A stretch of 64,000 bases of DNA from an uncultured Allobosea sp. (GCF_945956895.1 NZ_CAMFJF010000014.1:40341-104340); one strand, 5' to 3'; positions 45,163 through 54,464 are shown, counted from the stretch's first letter. Notes: generated from the letters alone by a model not told the origin. Program-made: numbers and translations.

Positions 45163-45945
45163 ATGCAAACGATGACAGCCCCTAAGCCGCCTCTTTCAAA
45201 GCCGCCCTTCCAGAACCTGCTGGAGCTGCGCTCGGACACTGCCAAGCCGCTCTACCAGCAGCTTGAAGACCAGCTGTCCCAGCTGATCGGCGACGGGACC
45301 TTGCCACCGGGCACGACGCTTCCCGCGGAGCGACAACTCGCCGAACGGCTCAATATCAGCCGCACCACTGTGCAGCGCTCCTACAACGCCTTGCGCGAAC
45401 GGAAGTTGCTGAGCGCGCAGGGACGTCTGGGCTCGATCGTGCAGGGTGCCGGGCCGCGCCTCCATTCCGGCATGGATCGGCTCAAGGGCTTCACCGAGGA
45501 AATGCAGGAGCTCGGGCGCGTGCCATCTTCCCGCATCGTCGAACGGACCGTGGTCAGCGACCGCTCGATCGCCTCGATCTTCGGCCATTCCTCGCATGCG
45601 CGCTTCCTCAAGCTGGTCCGCATCCGCTCTGGCGACGGCATTCCGATGTCGCGCGAAGTCGCCTGGTACAACCTGGAGCGCCTGCCCGAACTGGCCGAGA
45701 GCGATCTTTCGGGTTCGGTCTATGCCCGGCTCGCCGAACTCGGCCTGCCGCTGACGCGTTGCGACCAGATGATCGAGGCTGCCGCTCCGACGGCCGAAGA
45801 ATGCGCCATCTTCGGCTTCGATGCTCCCGTGCCCTGCCTGCTGATCAAGCGGCGCAGCTATGGCGCCGACGGCGACATGCTCGAATATGTCGAGGGCCTG
45901 TTCCGGGGCGATACCTACACCTACCGGCTGACGCTGACCGCCTGA
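45163..45945 (+). CDS. GntR/HutC-type (UTRA) transcriptional regulator
   Basis: A 260-residue regulator, starting at ATG 45163 (a second in-frame ATG at 45172). The N-terminal winged helix is KPLYQQLEDQLSQLIGDGTL, then LPAERQLAERLNISRTTVQRSY. The C-terminal UTRA ligand domain runs from about SSRIVERTVV to the end (LVRIRSGDGIPMSREVAWYN; YVEGLFRGDTYTYRLTL). UTRA regulators bind sugar phosphates or amino acid derivatives, consistent with the divergent PfkB kinase as target. The frame is open far upstream, but the domain begins only here. Confidence 0.92.
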   Translation: MQTMTAPKPPLSKPPFQNLLELRSDTAKPLYQQLEDQLSQLIGDGTLPPGTTLPAERQLAERLNISRTTVQRSYNALRERKLLSAQGRLGSIVQGAGPRLHSGMDRLKGFTEEMQELGRVPSSRIVERTVVSDRSIASIFGHSSHARFLKLVRIRSGDGIPMSREVAWYNLERLPELAESDLSGSVYARLAELGLPLTRCDQMIEAAAPTAEECAIFGFDAPVPCLLIKRRSYGADGDMLEYVEGLFRGDTYTYRLTLTA

Positions 45946-46131
45946 CGGCCTGTGGTGGAAGAACCCATCGCGACTTTCCCGATGCGATATCCAACGGAAG
46001 TCCAAAATCGAACGGCGTTGAACCTGCTCGCGGTCCGGCGCGACCAAGAAGAACGGAACCGCATTCGGCGAGCCTCGGGTTTCCTGAGCGACGGGCGCGG
46101 CGATCCTTCGATTGCAGGGATGGATATTGCG

Positions 46132-46740
46132 ATGTCGCTTCACGTTTCGATTGTCGGCAGGATGAGCTACGCCCCTTTTCATCCGCGCCATGACATGGCT
46201 CCCGAGGCCTTCGGGCGGGCCTCCAAGCCGGTTTTCGTCATCGATGCCGAGTTGAACCAGCGCTTCGGCAACCGTGGCGCGGAAGCGCTCGCCCGTGACG
46301 GCCTGGGCGGTCTCGATCGCTTCACGGCCAGCGACAAGGATTTCATGGCGCGGTTGCAAGTCTGGCTGAAGCGCTGCCGCAATGGCAGCGCGGCCGGCGA
46401 GACGCGGCTGCCGTTGGTGCTGCGCAACGGGCGGCAGGTCGCCGTCGACGCCGTCCATCTCGTCAGCATCGAACTCTTCGTCCTGACGGTGGACGACCCC
46501 GAGAGCGCGATCGACCGCAATGTCGCCTGGGTCAGCGAAGCCTGCGGCCTGACGCCGACCGAGGAGCGCATGCTCGCCCTGATGGTCGAGGGGCTCGACA
46601 CGATCATCGCCGCCAAGCGGCTGGGCATAGCGCCGACCACGGCTCGTACCCATCTCCAGCGCCTCTTCGCCAAGACCGGAACGGCCCGACAGAGCGAACT
46701 CGTGCGCTTCGTCGCGACCTATGTCGAGGAACTCCGCTGA
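46132..46740 (+). CDS. LuxR-family transcriptional regulator (start uncertain)
   Basis: At least 202 residues; the C-terminal helix-turn-helix reads LTPTEERMLALMVEGLDTII, then AAKRLGIAPTTARTHLQRLF. The N-terminal part resembles a short PAS-like sensor (SKPVFVIDAELNQRFGNRGA). The ATG at 46132 is chosen for GGGATGG upstream; starts at 45952 (GTG), 46120 and 46162 are possible. It follows the GntR regulator on the same strand. The second half resembles the regulator at 42900-44039, so these two may be paralogues on either side of the kinase/GntR pair. Confidence 0.82.
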   Translation: MSLHVSIVGRMSYAPFHPRHDMAPEAFGRASKPVFVIDAELNQRFGNRGAEALARDGLGGLDRFTASDKDFMARLQVWLKRCRNGSAAGETRLPLVLRNGRQVAVDAVHLVSIELFVLTVDDPESAIDRNVAWVSEACGLTPTEERMLALMVEGLDTIIAAKRLGIAPTTARTHLQRLFAKTGTARQSELVRFVATYVEELR

Positions 46741-46854
46741 GCGCGCGGTTTTTGCGGCACAGGTTACTGCCGTGCTGTTGACATAATCCGCCATCGCACG
46801 CCCTCTGGACCGGCATGTGGACACAACCGCACCTGTCCGGAGGCAATCGCGACC

Positions 46855-47649
46855 ATGGCCGAGGCGCTGGCAGCCTTCCTCTTCTGCGCGCTGATGAGCG
46901 GCAGCGCCATCTTCGGCGTCAAGCTGCGCGACAGGCTGTCCGAGGAGCATCTCTCCGAACGCACCATGGAGGCGATCCGGCTGGTGACGAGCCTGCTCGT
47001 GACCTTCGCCGCCCTCGTGCTCAGTTTGCAGCTCTCCAGCGTCAAAGGGGCGTTCGATCAGGCCTATCGCGACCGCAATGCCGACGCGGCCCAGCTCGCC
47101 CAGCTCGACGAATGTCTGCGCAGCTACGGAGCAGGGGTGGAGTCGATTCGCCTCGACCTGCGCGGCTACACCGCAGGCGTGATCGCCAGCACCTGGCCGC
47201 GGGAGCCGAAGCCCGCTGGCGTGTCCTATCCAGATACGAGCGCCATGGCGCGCGAGGGCGCCGATCCGTCGCTCGGCGCCCTGATCGCCCGGGTCGGCCG
47301 GGCGATCAACGGCCTCGTCCCCGCCGATACGTTCCAAGCCAATGTCGCCGGGGAATGCCGCTCGGTCTATCAGCAGGTGCAGCAGCGGCGCTGGGCCGTG
47401 ATCGAGGATGTGCGCGGCCCGGCTTCGCCATTGTTCACGAGTATCCTGACCTTCTGGCTGATGCTGGTCTTTCTGAGCTTCGGCCTGCAGATCCCGCGCC
47501 GGCGGCTCGCCGCGATCGTGCTCGCGATCGGCATCGTCTCGATCTCGACCGTGATGTTCGTGATCACCGATCTCGAGTCGCACTATGTCGGGTTGTTCGG
47601 CATTTCCAGCGCCTCGATGCGGGATGCGCTGGCGAGCATGGCGCGCTGA
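46855..47649 (+). CDS. DUF4239-type (bestrophin-like domain) membrane protein
   Basis: A 264-residue membrane protein with N-terminal hydrophobic segments (ALAAFLFCALMSGSAIFGV and VTSLLVTFAALVLSLQLSSV), a soluble middle part, and two C-terminal helices (SILTFWLMLVFLSFGLQI and LAAIVLAIGIVSISTVMFVI). The arrangement matches DUF4239 proteins, which are distantly related to bestrophins. GGAGG precedes the ATG. Neighbours give no functional clue; the dipeptide operon begins 124 bases later. Confidence 0.78.
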   Translation: MAEALAAFLFCALMSGSAIFGVKLRDRLSEEHLSERTMEAIRLVTSLLVTFAALVLSLQLSSVKGAFDQAYRDRNADAAQLAQLDECLRSYGAGVESIRLDLRGYTAGVIASTWPREPKPAGVSYPDTSAMAREGADPSLGALIARVGRAINGLVPADTFQANVAGECRSVYQQVQQRRWAVIEDVRGPASPLFTSILTFWLMLVFLSFGLQIPRRRLAAIVLAIGIVSISTVMFVITDLESHYVGLFGISSASMRDALASMAR

Positions 47650-47773
47650 TCCATCCGGGCAGTTGGCGCGCCGCTTGCCAAGAGGCGCGGGATCGGGTGC
47701 GATGGCGCCGGTCCGGTCCGACGAGGCCCGATTCAAACGATATGATCTCGGTACGAGGCAGGGGAACGGGCAG

Positions 47774-49342
47774 ATGGTGCGTGGGATGACGGGATTGCGG
47801 GTGAGTCTGGCGCTGGCGGCGTCGGTTTTCGTCTTGGGCGGCGTGGCGGCCCAGGAGCCGAAGAAGGGCGGGACGGTCCATGTCGTCGTCCAGCCCGAGC
47901 CGCCGATGCTGATGCAGGGCCTCAACCAGAACGGCCCGACCAACATGGTCGCCGGCAATATCTACGAGTCGCTGCTGCGCTATAATGAGAAGCTCGAGCC
48001 GCAGCCCTCGCTCGCCAAGAGCTGGGAAATCTCGCCGGATGCCAAGACCTACACCTTCAAGCTCCAGGAGGGCGTGAAATGGCATGACGGCAAGCCGTTC
48101 ACGGCCGATGACGTCGTCTTCACCCTCGACAAGTTCCTGCGCGACGTGCATCCGCGCTGGCGCCCGATCGTCAACGCCCAGGTCGAGAAGATCGAGAAGG
48201 TCGACGATCTCACCGTGAAGATCACGCTGAAGCAGCCCTTCGGCCCGATGATCATGACGCAGGAGGTCGCCTCCGCGCCGATGATTCCCAAGCATATCTA
48301 TGACGGCACCGATTACCGCGCGAACCCGGCCAACAACACGCCGATCGGCACCGGCCCGTTCAAGCTCAAGGAGTGGAAGAAGGGCTCCTATATCTACCTC
48401 GTCAAGAACGAGGACTACTGGCTGAAGGGCAAGCCGAACCTCGACGAGATCTACTGGCAGATCATTCCCGATGCAGCCGCCCGCGCCGTTGCCTACGAGA
48501 CGGGCAAGGTCGACGTGCTGACCGGCGGCTCCGTCGATGTCTACGACGTCGCGCGCCTCTCCAAGCTGCCCAATACCTGCATGACGACCAAGGGCTGGGA
48601 GATGTTCGCCCCCCATGCCTGGCTCACGCCCAACGTGCGCAACGGCATCCTCGGCAACAAGCAGTTCCGCCAGGGGCTGATGTACGCGATCGACCGCGAA
48701 TTCGGGAAGGACGTGGTCTGGGGCGGCCTCGGCAAGCTGCCGACCGGGCCGATCTCGTCCAAGACCAAGTTCTATTCGGGCGACGTGCCGAAATACGCCT
48801 ATGACCCCGCCAAGGCGAAGGAGCTGATCAAGGCCTCCGGCTACAAGGGCGAGACGATCAAGCTCCTGAACCTGCCCTATGGCGAGACCTGGAGCCGCTG
48901 GTCCGAGGCGATCAAGCAGAATCTCGAGGATGTCGGCGTCAAGGTGCAGATCGAGAACACCGACGTGCCCGGCTGGACGCAGAAGGCGTCGAACTGGGAT
49001 TTCGATCTGAACTTCAACTTCCTCTACCAGCTTGGCGACCCCGCCATGGGCGTGGCGCGCTCCTACATCTCCTCCAACATCGCCAAGGGCAATCCCTTCG
49101 CCAATGTCGGCGGCTATTCCAATCCGGAGGTCGACAAGCTCTTCGCCGACGCGGCGATCGCGCCGACCGACAAGGAGCGCCAGGAGCTCTACACCAAGGT
49201 CCAGAAGCTTCTGGCCGACGAATTGCCGGTGCTCTGGCTGCTGGAGATGGATTTCCCGACCATCTACCGCTGCAACGTCAAGAACCTCGTCACCACCGGT
49301 ATCGGCGTCGATGACGGCTTCCGCGACGCCTGGAAGGAGTAA
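47774..49342 (+). CDS. Dipeptide-type ABC transporter substrate-binding protein
   Basis: A 522-residue periplasmic solute-binding protein of family 5. A signal peptide (about 1-26, LALAASVFVLGGVAAQ) is followed by GGTVHVVVQPEPPML, NIYESLLRYNEKLEPQPSLA, FKLQEGVKWHDGKPFTADDV and GTGPFKLKEWKKGSYI. There is no lipobox cysteine. It heads the operon with two permeases and a fused ATPase. Substrates could be peptides, opines or other oligomers; the downstream M20 hydrolase suggests an amide-containing compound (inference). A family A repeat separates it from the first permease gene. Confidence 0.95.
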   Translation: MVRGMTGLRVSLALAASVFVLGGVAAQEPKKGGTVHVVVQPEPPMLMQGLNQNGPTNMVAGNIYESLLRYNEKLEPQPSLAKSWEISPDAKTYTFKLQEGVKWHDGKPFTADDVVFTLDKFLRDVHPRWRPIVNAQVEKIEKVDDLTVKITLKQPFGPMIMTQEVASAPMIPKHIYDGTDYRANPANNTPIGTGPFKLKEWKKGSYIYLVKNEDYWLKGKPNLDEIYWQIIPDAAARAVAYETGKVDVLTGGSVDVYDVARLSKLPNTCMTTKGWEMFAPHAWLTPNVRNGILGNKQFRQGLMYAIDREFGKDVVWGGLGKLPTGPISSKTKFYSGDVPKYAYDPAKAKELIKASGYKGETIKLLNLPYGETWSRWSEAIKQNLEDVGVKVQIENTDVPGWTQKASNWDFDLNFNFLYQLGDPAMGVARSYISSNIAKGNPFANVGGYSNPEVDKLFADAAIAPTDKERQELYTKVQKLLADELPVLWLLEMDFPTIYRCNVKNLVTTGIGVDDGFRDAWKE

Positions 49343-49363
49343 ACGGCGGGCTCGAAAAGGCGC

Positions 49364-49490
49364 GTCATCCCGGACGGCGCAAGGCAGCGATCCGGGATCG
49401 TATCGGGGTTGGCCTTCGAGGCCGCCCTATCCTGATGACGGTCCCGCGTCTGCGCGGCGGCACTTCGCGCCGCAGCGCGCGCGGGATGAC
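49364..49490. repeat. Family A repeat inside the dipeptide transporter operon
   Basis: Begins GTCATCCCGGAC and ends GCGGGATGAC, with internal GATCCGGGATC pairing. It lies between the binding-protein and first permease genes, a place where such hairpins often stabilise the upstream mRNA part and lower downstream expression. Confidence 0.7.
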
Positions 49491-49510
49491 AGGCTTCACG
49501 AAAGTCCTGA

Positions 49511-50488
49511 ATGAACCTCGCGCAATTCCTCGCCGGCCGGCTCGTGAAGGGCGTCATCGTGCTCTTCGCCATCGCCGTGCTGAACTTCCTGCTGATCCGC
49601 GCCGCACCCGGCGATCCCGCGCAGGTGCTGGCCGGCGAGGCCGGCGCCGCCGATGCGCAGTTGCTCGAACAGCTGCGCGCGCGCTTCGGTCTCGATCAGC
49701 CCTTCCTGACCCAGCTCTGGATCTATCTGAAGGGCTATCTCACCTTCGATCTCGGCTTCAGCTATCGTCAGCAGCAGCCGGTGCTCAGCCTGATCATGGA
49801 GCGCCTGCCGGCGACATTGCTGTTGACCGGCGCGGCCTTTCTCGTCTCGCTCGTCGTCGGCACCGCGATGGGCGCGCTCGCCGCGCGCCGGGCCGGCAAA
49901 TGGTCGGATAGTCTGATCACCACGCTGGCTCTGGCCTTCTACGCAACGCCGCTGTTCTGGATCGCGTTGATGAGCCAGATCGTCTTCGCGCTGAAGCTCG
50001 GGCTCGTGCCCAATGTCGGCTACGAAACCATCGGCGCGAACTATACCGGCCTGGCGCGGGCGCTCGATATCGGCCAGCACCTCGTCCTGCCTTCGCTCAC
50101 GCTCGGCCTGTTCTTCACCGCGCTCTATGCCCGGATGATGCGGGCCTCGATGCTGGAGGTGGCGGGTGCCGATTTCGTCAAGACGGCCCGCGCCAAGGGC
50201 GTCTCTCAGGCCAGAGTCTGGCGCCGGCATGTCGCGCGCAATGCCATCCTGCCGGTGGTGACGCTGGCTGGCTTGCAGGCAGGCCAGCTCGTCGGCGGCG
50301 CCGTCCTGACCGAAACCGTCTTCGCTTGGCCAGGTATCGGCCGGCTGATGTTCGATGCGTTGGTCCAGCGCGACTATTCCGTCCTGCTCGGCGTCTTCTT
50401 CGTCTCCTCGGCGATGGTCGTCTGCTTCAACATCGCGACCGATCTGGTCTACCGGATCGTCGATCCGCGCATCGAGGCGCATGCATGA
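49511..50488 (+). CDS. ABC transporter permease, DppB type
   Basis: A 325-residue inner-membrane permease with six helices. It starts NLAQFLAGRLVKGVIVLFAI, has RAAPGDPAQVLAGE after helix one, and the cytoplasmic EAA loop MLEVAGADFVKTARAKGVSQ that contacts the ATPase. The last helices include VLTETVFAWPGIGRLMFDA, a strong DppB/OppB signature. The stop overlaps the start of the next permease (ATGA). Confidence 0.95.
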   Translation: MNLAQFLAGRLVKGVIVLFAIAVLNFLLIRAAPGDPAQVLAGEAGAADAQLLEQLRARFGLDQPFLTQLWIYLKGYLTFDLGFSYRQQQPVLSLIMERLPATLLLTGAAFLVSLVVGTAMGALAARRAGKWSDSLITTLALAFYATPLFWIALMSQIVFALKLGLVPNVGYETIGANYTGLARALDIGQHLVLPSLTLGLFFTALYARMMRASMLEVAGADFVKTARAKGVSQARVWRRHVARNAILPVVTLAGLQAGQLVGGAVLTETVFAWPGIGRLMFDALVQRDYSVLLGVFFVSSAMVVCFNIATDLVYRIVDPRIEAHA

Positions 50489-51321
50489 ACTTCCTCAAGC
50501 GCTTCGCCCGCAATCGCGGCGCCGTCATCGGTATCCTCATCCTGCTCGCCGTCGTCGCCTTCGCGATCCTGGCGCCGACGCTCTATCCGCAATCGCCCTG
50601 GCGCCCGGTGGCGCGGCCCTTCCTCGCGCCCTTCGTCAACGAGCGCTTCCCGCTCGGCACCGACACGCTCGGCCGCAACCTCGCCGCCGGCCTCGTCCAT
50701 GGCGCGCGCGTCTCGCTGATGATCGGCGTTGTCTCGACCTTGGTCGCGCTTGTGATCGGCGTGCCGCTGGGCGCCGTCGCCGGCTATGCCGGCGGCTTCG
50801 TCGATGACGCGCTGATGCGCTTCACCGAGTTCTTCCAGACCATTCCTTCCTTCGCCCTCGCGATCGTGCTGGTCGCGATCCTTCAGCCGCAGCTCGGCTC
50901 GATCGTGCTCGCGATAGGCGTCGTCAGTTGGCCACCCGTGGCGCGACTGGTGCGAGGGGAGGTGCTCTCCTTGCGAAGTCGCGAATATGTCCAGGCGGCG
51001 GTGACGATCGGCCAGTCGACGCCGCGGATCATCTTCAGCCAGGTCCTGCCCAACACCATCGCGCCGATCATCGTCATGGGCTCGCTGATGATCGGCTCGG
51101 CGATCCTGCTGGAATCCTCGCTCTCCTTCCTCGGCCTCGGCGATCCCAACCTGATGAGCTGGGGCTACATGGTCGGCGCCGGTCGCACGCGCCTGCTCGA
51201 CGCCTGGTGGATCTCGTTCTTCCCGGGCCTCGCGATCTTCCTGACCGTGCTCGCGCTCAATCTCGCCGGCGAGGGGCTGAACGATGCGCTGAACCCGCGT
51301 CTGGCTCGGGGGCGCGAATGA
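50485..51321 (+). CDS. ABC transporter permease, DppC type
   Basis: A 278-residue partner permease from the ATG at 50485. The opening FLKRFARNRGAVIGILILLA, the FPLGTDTLGRNL motif, the EAA loop LRSREYVQAAVTIGQSTPRI and ILLESSLSFLGLGDPNLMSW are all typical of DppC/OppC. It overlaps dppB-like at its start and the ATPase gene at its stop by four bases each, so the three are translated in a coupled way. Confidence 0.95.
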   Translation: MNFLKRFARNRGAVIGILILLAVVAFAILAPTLYPQSPWRPVARPFLAPFVNERFPLGTDTLGRNLAAGLVHGARVSLMIGVVSTLVALVIGVPLGAVAGYAGGFVDDALMRFTEFFQTIPSFALAIVLVAILQPQLGSIVLAIGVVSWPPVARLVRGEVLSLRSREYVQAAVTIGQSTPRIIFSQVLPNTIAPIIVMGSLMIGSAILLESSLSFLGLGDPNLMSWGYMVGAGRTRLLDAWWISFFPGLAIFLTVLALNLAGEGLNDALNPRLARGRE

Positions 51322-52925
51322 CCGCTCCCGCGCTCTCCATCGAAGGCCTGACGCTGGCACTGCCGGCGATGGCCGACCGCACCAATGCGGTCGAGACCGT
51401 CTCGCTCGCCATCCAGCCCGGCGAGACGCTCTGCGTCGTCGGCGAATCCGGCTCCGGCAAGTCGATGATCGCCCATGCCGTGATGGGCCTACTGCCCAAG
51501 GCGGTGAAGCCGGTCGCCGGGGCGATCAGGCTCGCGGGCCGCGATCTTCTCGCCCTCGACGAACAGGCGATGCAGGACGTGCGCGGCCGCGAGGTCGGCA
51601 TGATCTTCCAGGAGCCGATGACCTCGCTCAACCCGGTCATGCGCATCTCCGACCAGATCGTCGAGACTTTCGCGGCCCATGGCCTGCACGACAAGGCGAC
51701 GCGCCGCGCCCGCGCCATCGAGCTCCTGACCGAGGTCGGCCTGCCCGATCCGCCGCGCCTTGCGAAGGCCTATCCGCATGAACTCTCGGGCGGCCAGCGC
51801 CAGCGCGTGATGATCGCGATGGCATTGGCGCTCGAACCCAAGCTCCTGATCGCCGACGAGCCGACCACCGCGCTCGACGTCACCACCCAGGCGCAGATCC
51901 TCAAGCTGATCGACAATCTCCGCCACCGCCATGGCACGGCCGTGCTTTTCATCACCCATGACATGGGCGTGGTCGCCGAGATCGCCGACCGCATCGCAGT
52001 GCTGGAGAAGGGCGTGCTGGTCGAGGAGGGCACGGCCGATCAGGTGCTCGGCTCTCCGCAGCATCCCTATACGCAGAAGCTGCTCGCCGCGGTGCCCTCG
52101 CTGACGCCGGCTGAATTGCCGCCGCTGCCGGATACCGCGCCGGTGATCAGTGTCGAGGGGCTCGGCAAGACCTATCGCAAGCGCTCCCTTTTCGGCGTCG
52201 CGCGCGAGGTCAAGGCGGCCGACGACATTTCCTTCGCGCTCGTTCGCGGCGAGACGCTCGGCCTCGTTGGCGAGTCCGGCTCGGGCAAGTCGACGGTCGG
52301 GCGCTGCTGCCTGCGCCTGATCGAGCCGGATCGCGGCCGCATCGCGCTCGGCGATCTCGTCCTCTCCGAACTGAAGCCCGCCGAACTGCGCCGCCAGCGC
52401 AAGCGCATCCAGATGGTCTTCCAGGACCCCTTCGCCTCGCTGAACCCGCGCCAGACGGTCGGCCGCATCATCTCGGACGGCCCGGTCGCCCACGGCACGC
52501 CGCGCAAGGAGGCGCTGGCGAAGGCGAAGGAGCTGCTGGAGCTCGTCGGCCTTTCCGCGAATGCCATCGATCGCTACCCGCATGAATTCTCCGGCGGCCA
52601 GCGCCAGCGCGTCGGCATCGCAAGGGCGCTCGCTCTCGAACCGGACGTGCTCGTGGCGGACGAGGCGGTCTCGGCGCTCGACGTTTCCGTGCAGGCGCAG
52701 ATCCTCAAGCTGATCAAGGATATCCAGAGCCGGCTCGGCCTCGCCATTCTCTTCGTCACGCATGATTTGCGCGTCGCCGCGCAGATCTGTGACCGCATCG
52801 CGGTGATGCAGCGCGGGCGCATCGTCGAAAGCGGGCCGACCGCCGCGATCTTCGCCGACCCGCAGCACGCGTATACGCGGCAGCTGCTGGCGGCGGTGCC
52901 GGGCGGCGGGCGCTTCGGGCACTAA
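51318..52925 (+). CDS. Fused double ABC ATPase (DppD-DppF type)
   Basis: A 535-residue protein joining two ATPase domains that are separate in the Dpp/Opp systems of E. coli. First domain: Walker A GESGSGKSM, Q-loop FQEPMTSLNP, signature LSGGQRQRVMIA and Walker B LLIADEPTTALD. Second domain (from about residue 275): GESGSGKSTVG, FQDPFASLNP, FSGGQRQRVGIA and LVADEAVSALD, where the usual DEP is DEA. The C-terminal oligopeptide-type extensions PYTQKLLAAVPS and AYTRQLLAAVPG both occur. The start overlaps the permease stop (ATGA). Confidence 0.95.
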   Translation: MTAPALSIEGLTLALPAMADRTNAVETVSLAIQPGETLCVVGESGSGKSMIAHAVMGLLPKAVKPVAGAIRLAGRDLLALDEQAMQDVRGREVGMIFQEPMTSLNPVMRISDQIVETFAAHGLHDKATRRARAIELLTEVGLPDPPRLAKAYPHELSGGQRQRVMIAMALALEPKLLIADEPTTALDVTTQAQILKLIDNLRHRHGTAVLFITHDMGVVAEIADRIAVLEKGVLVEEGTADQVLGSPQHPYTQKLLAAVPSLTPAELPPLPDTAPVISVEGLGKTYRKRSLFGVAREVKAADDISFALVRGETLGLVGESGSGKSTVGRCCLRLIEPDRGRIALGDLVLSELKPAELRRQRKRIQMVFQDPFASLNPRQTVGRIISDGPVAHGTPRKEALAKAKELLELVGLSANAIDRYPHEFSGGQRQRVGIARALALEPDVLVADEAVSALDVSVQAQILKLIKDIQSRLGLAILFVTHDLRVAAQICDRIAVMQRGRIVESGPTAAIFADPQHAYTRQLLAAVPGGGRFGH

Positions 52926-52956
52926 TAGTCGCGGGTTGCGTCGCGTCTCGTATTCT

Positions 52957-53066
52957 CAGCCCTCATCCTGAGGAGCCGCGTGAGCGGCGTCTCGAAGGAT
53001 GCTCCAGCGCGCTCTGGACCATCCTTCGAGACGCGGCCTGACGGCCGCTCCTCAGGATGAGGGCTG
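52957..53066. repeat. Long palindrome between the ABC ATPase and the M20 hydrolase genes
   Basis: CAGCCCTCATCCTGAGGAGC at the left is mirrored as GCTCCTCAGGATGAGGGCTG at the right; inside, CTCGAAGGATG is mirrored by CATCCTTCGAG. The word set differs from families A and B, so this is a third repeat type. It could also terminate the transporter operon. Confidence 0.75.
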
Positions 53067-53103
53067 GGTGGTCATCGATCTTCCTTTTTGCCGGAGCCTG
53101 CCC

Positions 53104-54393
53104 ATGCCTCTCGATCCCGCCTTGCGTGACAAGATCCTCGCCGCCGTCGAGGCGGGCTTCGACGAACAGGTCGCCTATACGCAGGAACTGGTCCGCTTCG
53201 CCTCGACCCGCGGGCAGGAGCACACGGTCCAGGACTTCATCTTCCGCGCCATGAAGCAGCGCGGCTTCACCATGGACCGCTTCGCCATGGACAGGGAGGC
53301 GATCGCGGCCCATCCCGGCGGCGCGCCTTTCTCCGACACGCATTCCGAAGCCCCGATCGTCGTCGGCATCCATCGCCCCCGCGAGGAGAAGGGCCGCTCG
53401 CTGATCCTGCAGGCCCATGTCGACGTCGTTCCGGCCGGTCCCGCAGATCAATGGAAGCACGCGCCCTTCGACCCCGTGATCGAGGGTGACTGGATGTATG
53501 GCCGCGGCAGCGCCGACATGAAGGCAGGTTCCGCCGCCAATCTCTTCTGCCTCGATGCGCTCCGCCGCATCGGCATGCAGCCGGCGGCGACGGTCTATGT
53601 CGAATCCGTCGTCGAGGAGGAATCGACCGGAAACGGTGCGCTGATGACGCACTTACGCGGCTATCGCGCCGAGGCTGCGCTGATCCCGGAACCTGAGTAT
53701 GAGATGCTGGCCCGCGCCAATGCGGGCGTGCTCTGGTTCCAGTTCGAGGTGCGCGGCATCCCCGCCCATGTCCGCGAGATGGGCACCGGCGCCAACGCGA
53801 TCGACGCCGCCTATCGCGTCGTCGCGGCTTTGCGCAAGCTCGAGGAGCAGTTCAACATCGAGAAGGCGGGCCGCGAGCATTTCGAGGACGATCCGCATCC
53901 GATCAACCTGAACATCGGCAAGATCGAGGGTGGCGACTGGGCCTCCTCCGTGCCCTGCTGGTGCCGGGTCGATTGCCGCGTCGGGCTCTATCCGGGCGTC
54001 ACCGCCAAGGAGACGGCGCAGCGCATCGAGGACTGCATCCGCGAGGCCGCGCGTGGCGATTCCTTCCTGGCGAACAACCCCCCGAAGGTCACCTTCAACG
54101 GCTTCTGGGCCGAGGGCTATGTGCTGGAGCCCGGCAGCGAGGCGGAGGCCGTGCTCGGCCGCGCCCATGAAGCCGCGCTCGGCAAGCCGCTGAAGAGCTT
54201 CATGACGGCGGCCTATCTCGATACCCGCGTCCACGCGCTCTACGACAAGATCCCGGCGCTCTGCTACGGCCCGATGGGTGAGAACATCCATGCCTTCGAC
54301 GAGCGCGTCAGCCTCGCCTCGGTGAAGCGCATCACCGGCGCCATGGCGCTCTTCGTCGCCGAATGGTGTGGGCTCGAAAGCATCGAGGGGTGA
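53104..54393 (+). CDS. ArgE/DapE-type M20 family deacylase/peptidase
   Basis: A 429-residue binuclear zinc hydrolase. Motifs: LILQAHVDVVPAG (metal His, catalytic Asp), GRGSADMKAGSAAN (bridging Asp), SVVEEESTGNGA (catalytic Glu and ligand), IPEPEYE, a dimerisation domain with FEVRGIPAHVREM, and a C-terminal GPMGENIHAFDERV (ligand His). The fit is to the ArgE/DapE-ACY1-CPG2 deacylase group and not to DapE itself, which is encoded at 23907. It follows the dipeptide transporter, suggesting that it cleaves the imported compound (inference). Confidence 0.92.
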   Translation: MPLDPALRDKILAAVEAGFDEQVAYTQELVRFASTRGQEHTVQDFIFRAMKQRGFTMDRFAMDREAIAAHPGGAPFSDTHSEAPIVVGIHRPREEKGRSLILQAHVDVVPAGPADQWKHAPFDPVIEGDWMYGRGSADMKAGSAANLFCLDALRRIGMQPAATVYVESVVEEESTGNGALMTHLRGYRAEAALIPEPEYEMLARANAGVLWFQFEVRGIPAHVREMGTGANAIDAAYRVVAALRKLEEQFNIEKAGREHFEDDPHPINLNIGKIEGGDWASSVPCWCRVDCRVGLYPGVTAKETAQRIEDCIREAARGDSFLANNPPKVTFNGFWAEGYVLEPGSEAEAVLGRAHEAALGKPLKSFMTAAYLDTRVHALYDKIPALCYGPMGENIHAFDERVSLASVKRITGAMALFVAEWCGLESIEG

Positions 54394-54408
54394 GCGCGGG
54401 CAAGCCGG

Positions 54409-54453
54409 GCATCGGACCGAAAAGTGGGAACCGGTTTTCGGAGCCTCCGACGC
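54409..54453. repeat. Family B palindrome, imperfect, before the DMT gene
   Basis: GCATCGGA (54409-54416) against TCCGACGC (54446-54453), with CCGAAAAGTGGGAACCGG and TTTTCGGA inside. It overlaps the immediate upstream region of the DMT exporter gene start (54465). Confidence 0.65.
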
Positions 54454-54464
54454 TGAAGCAAGAC

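Noticed and set aside
45196..47958. 920-residue open frame on the minus strand opposite GntR, LuxR and DUF4239 genes
   Set aside because: Spans three real genes and their gaps; no recognisable domain.
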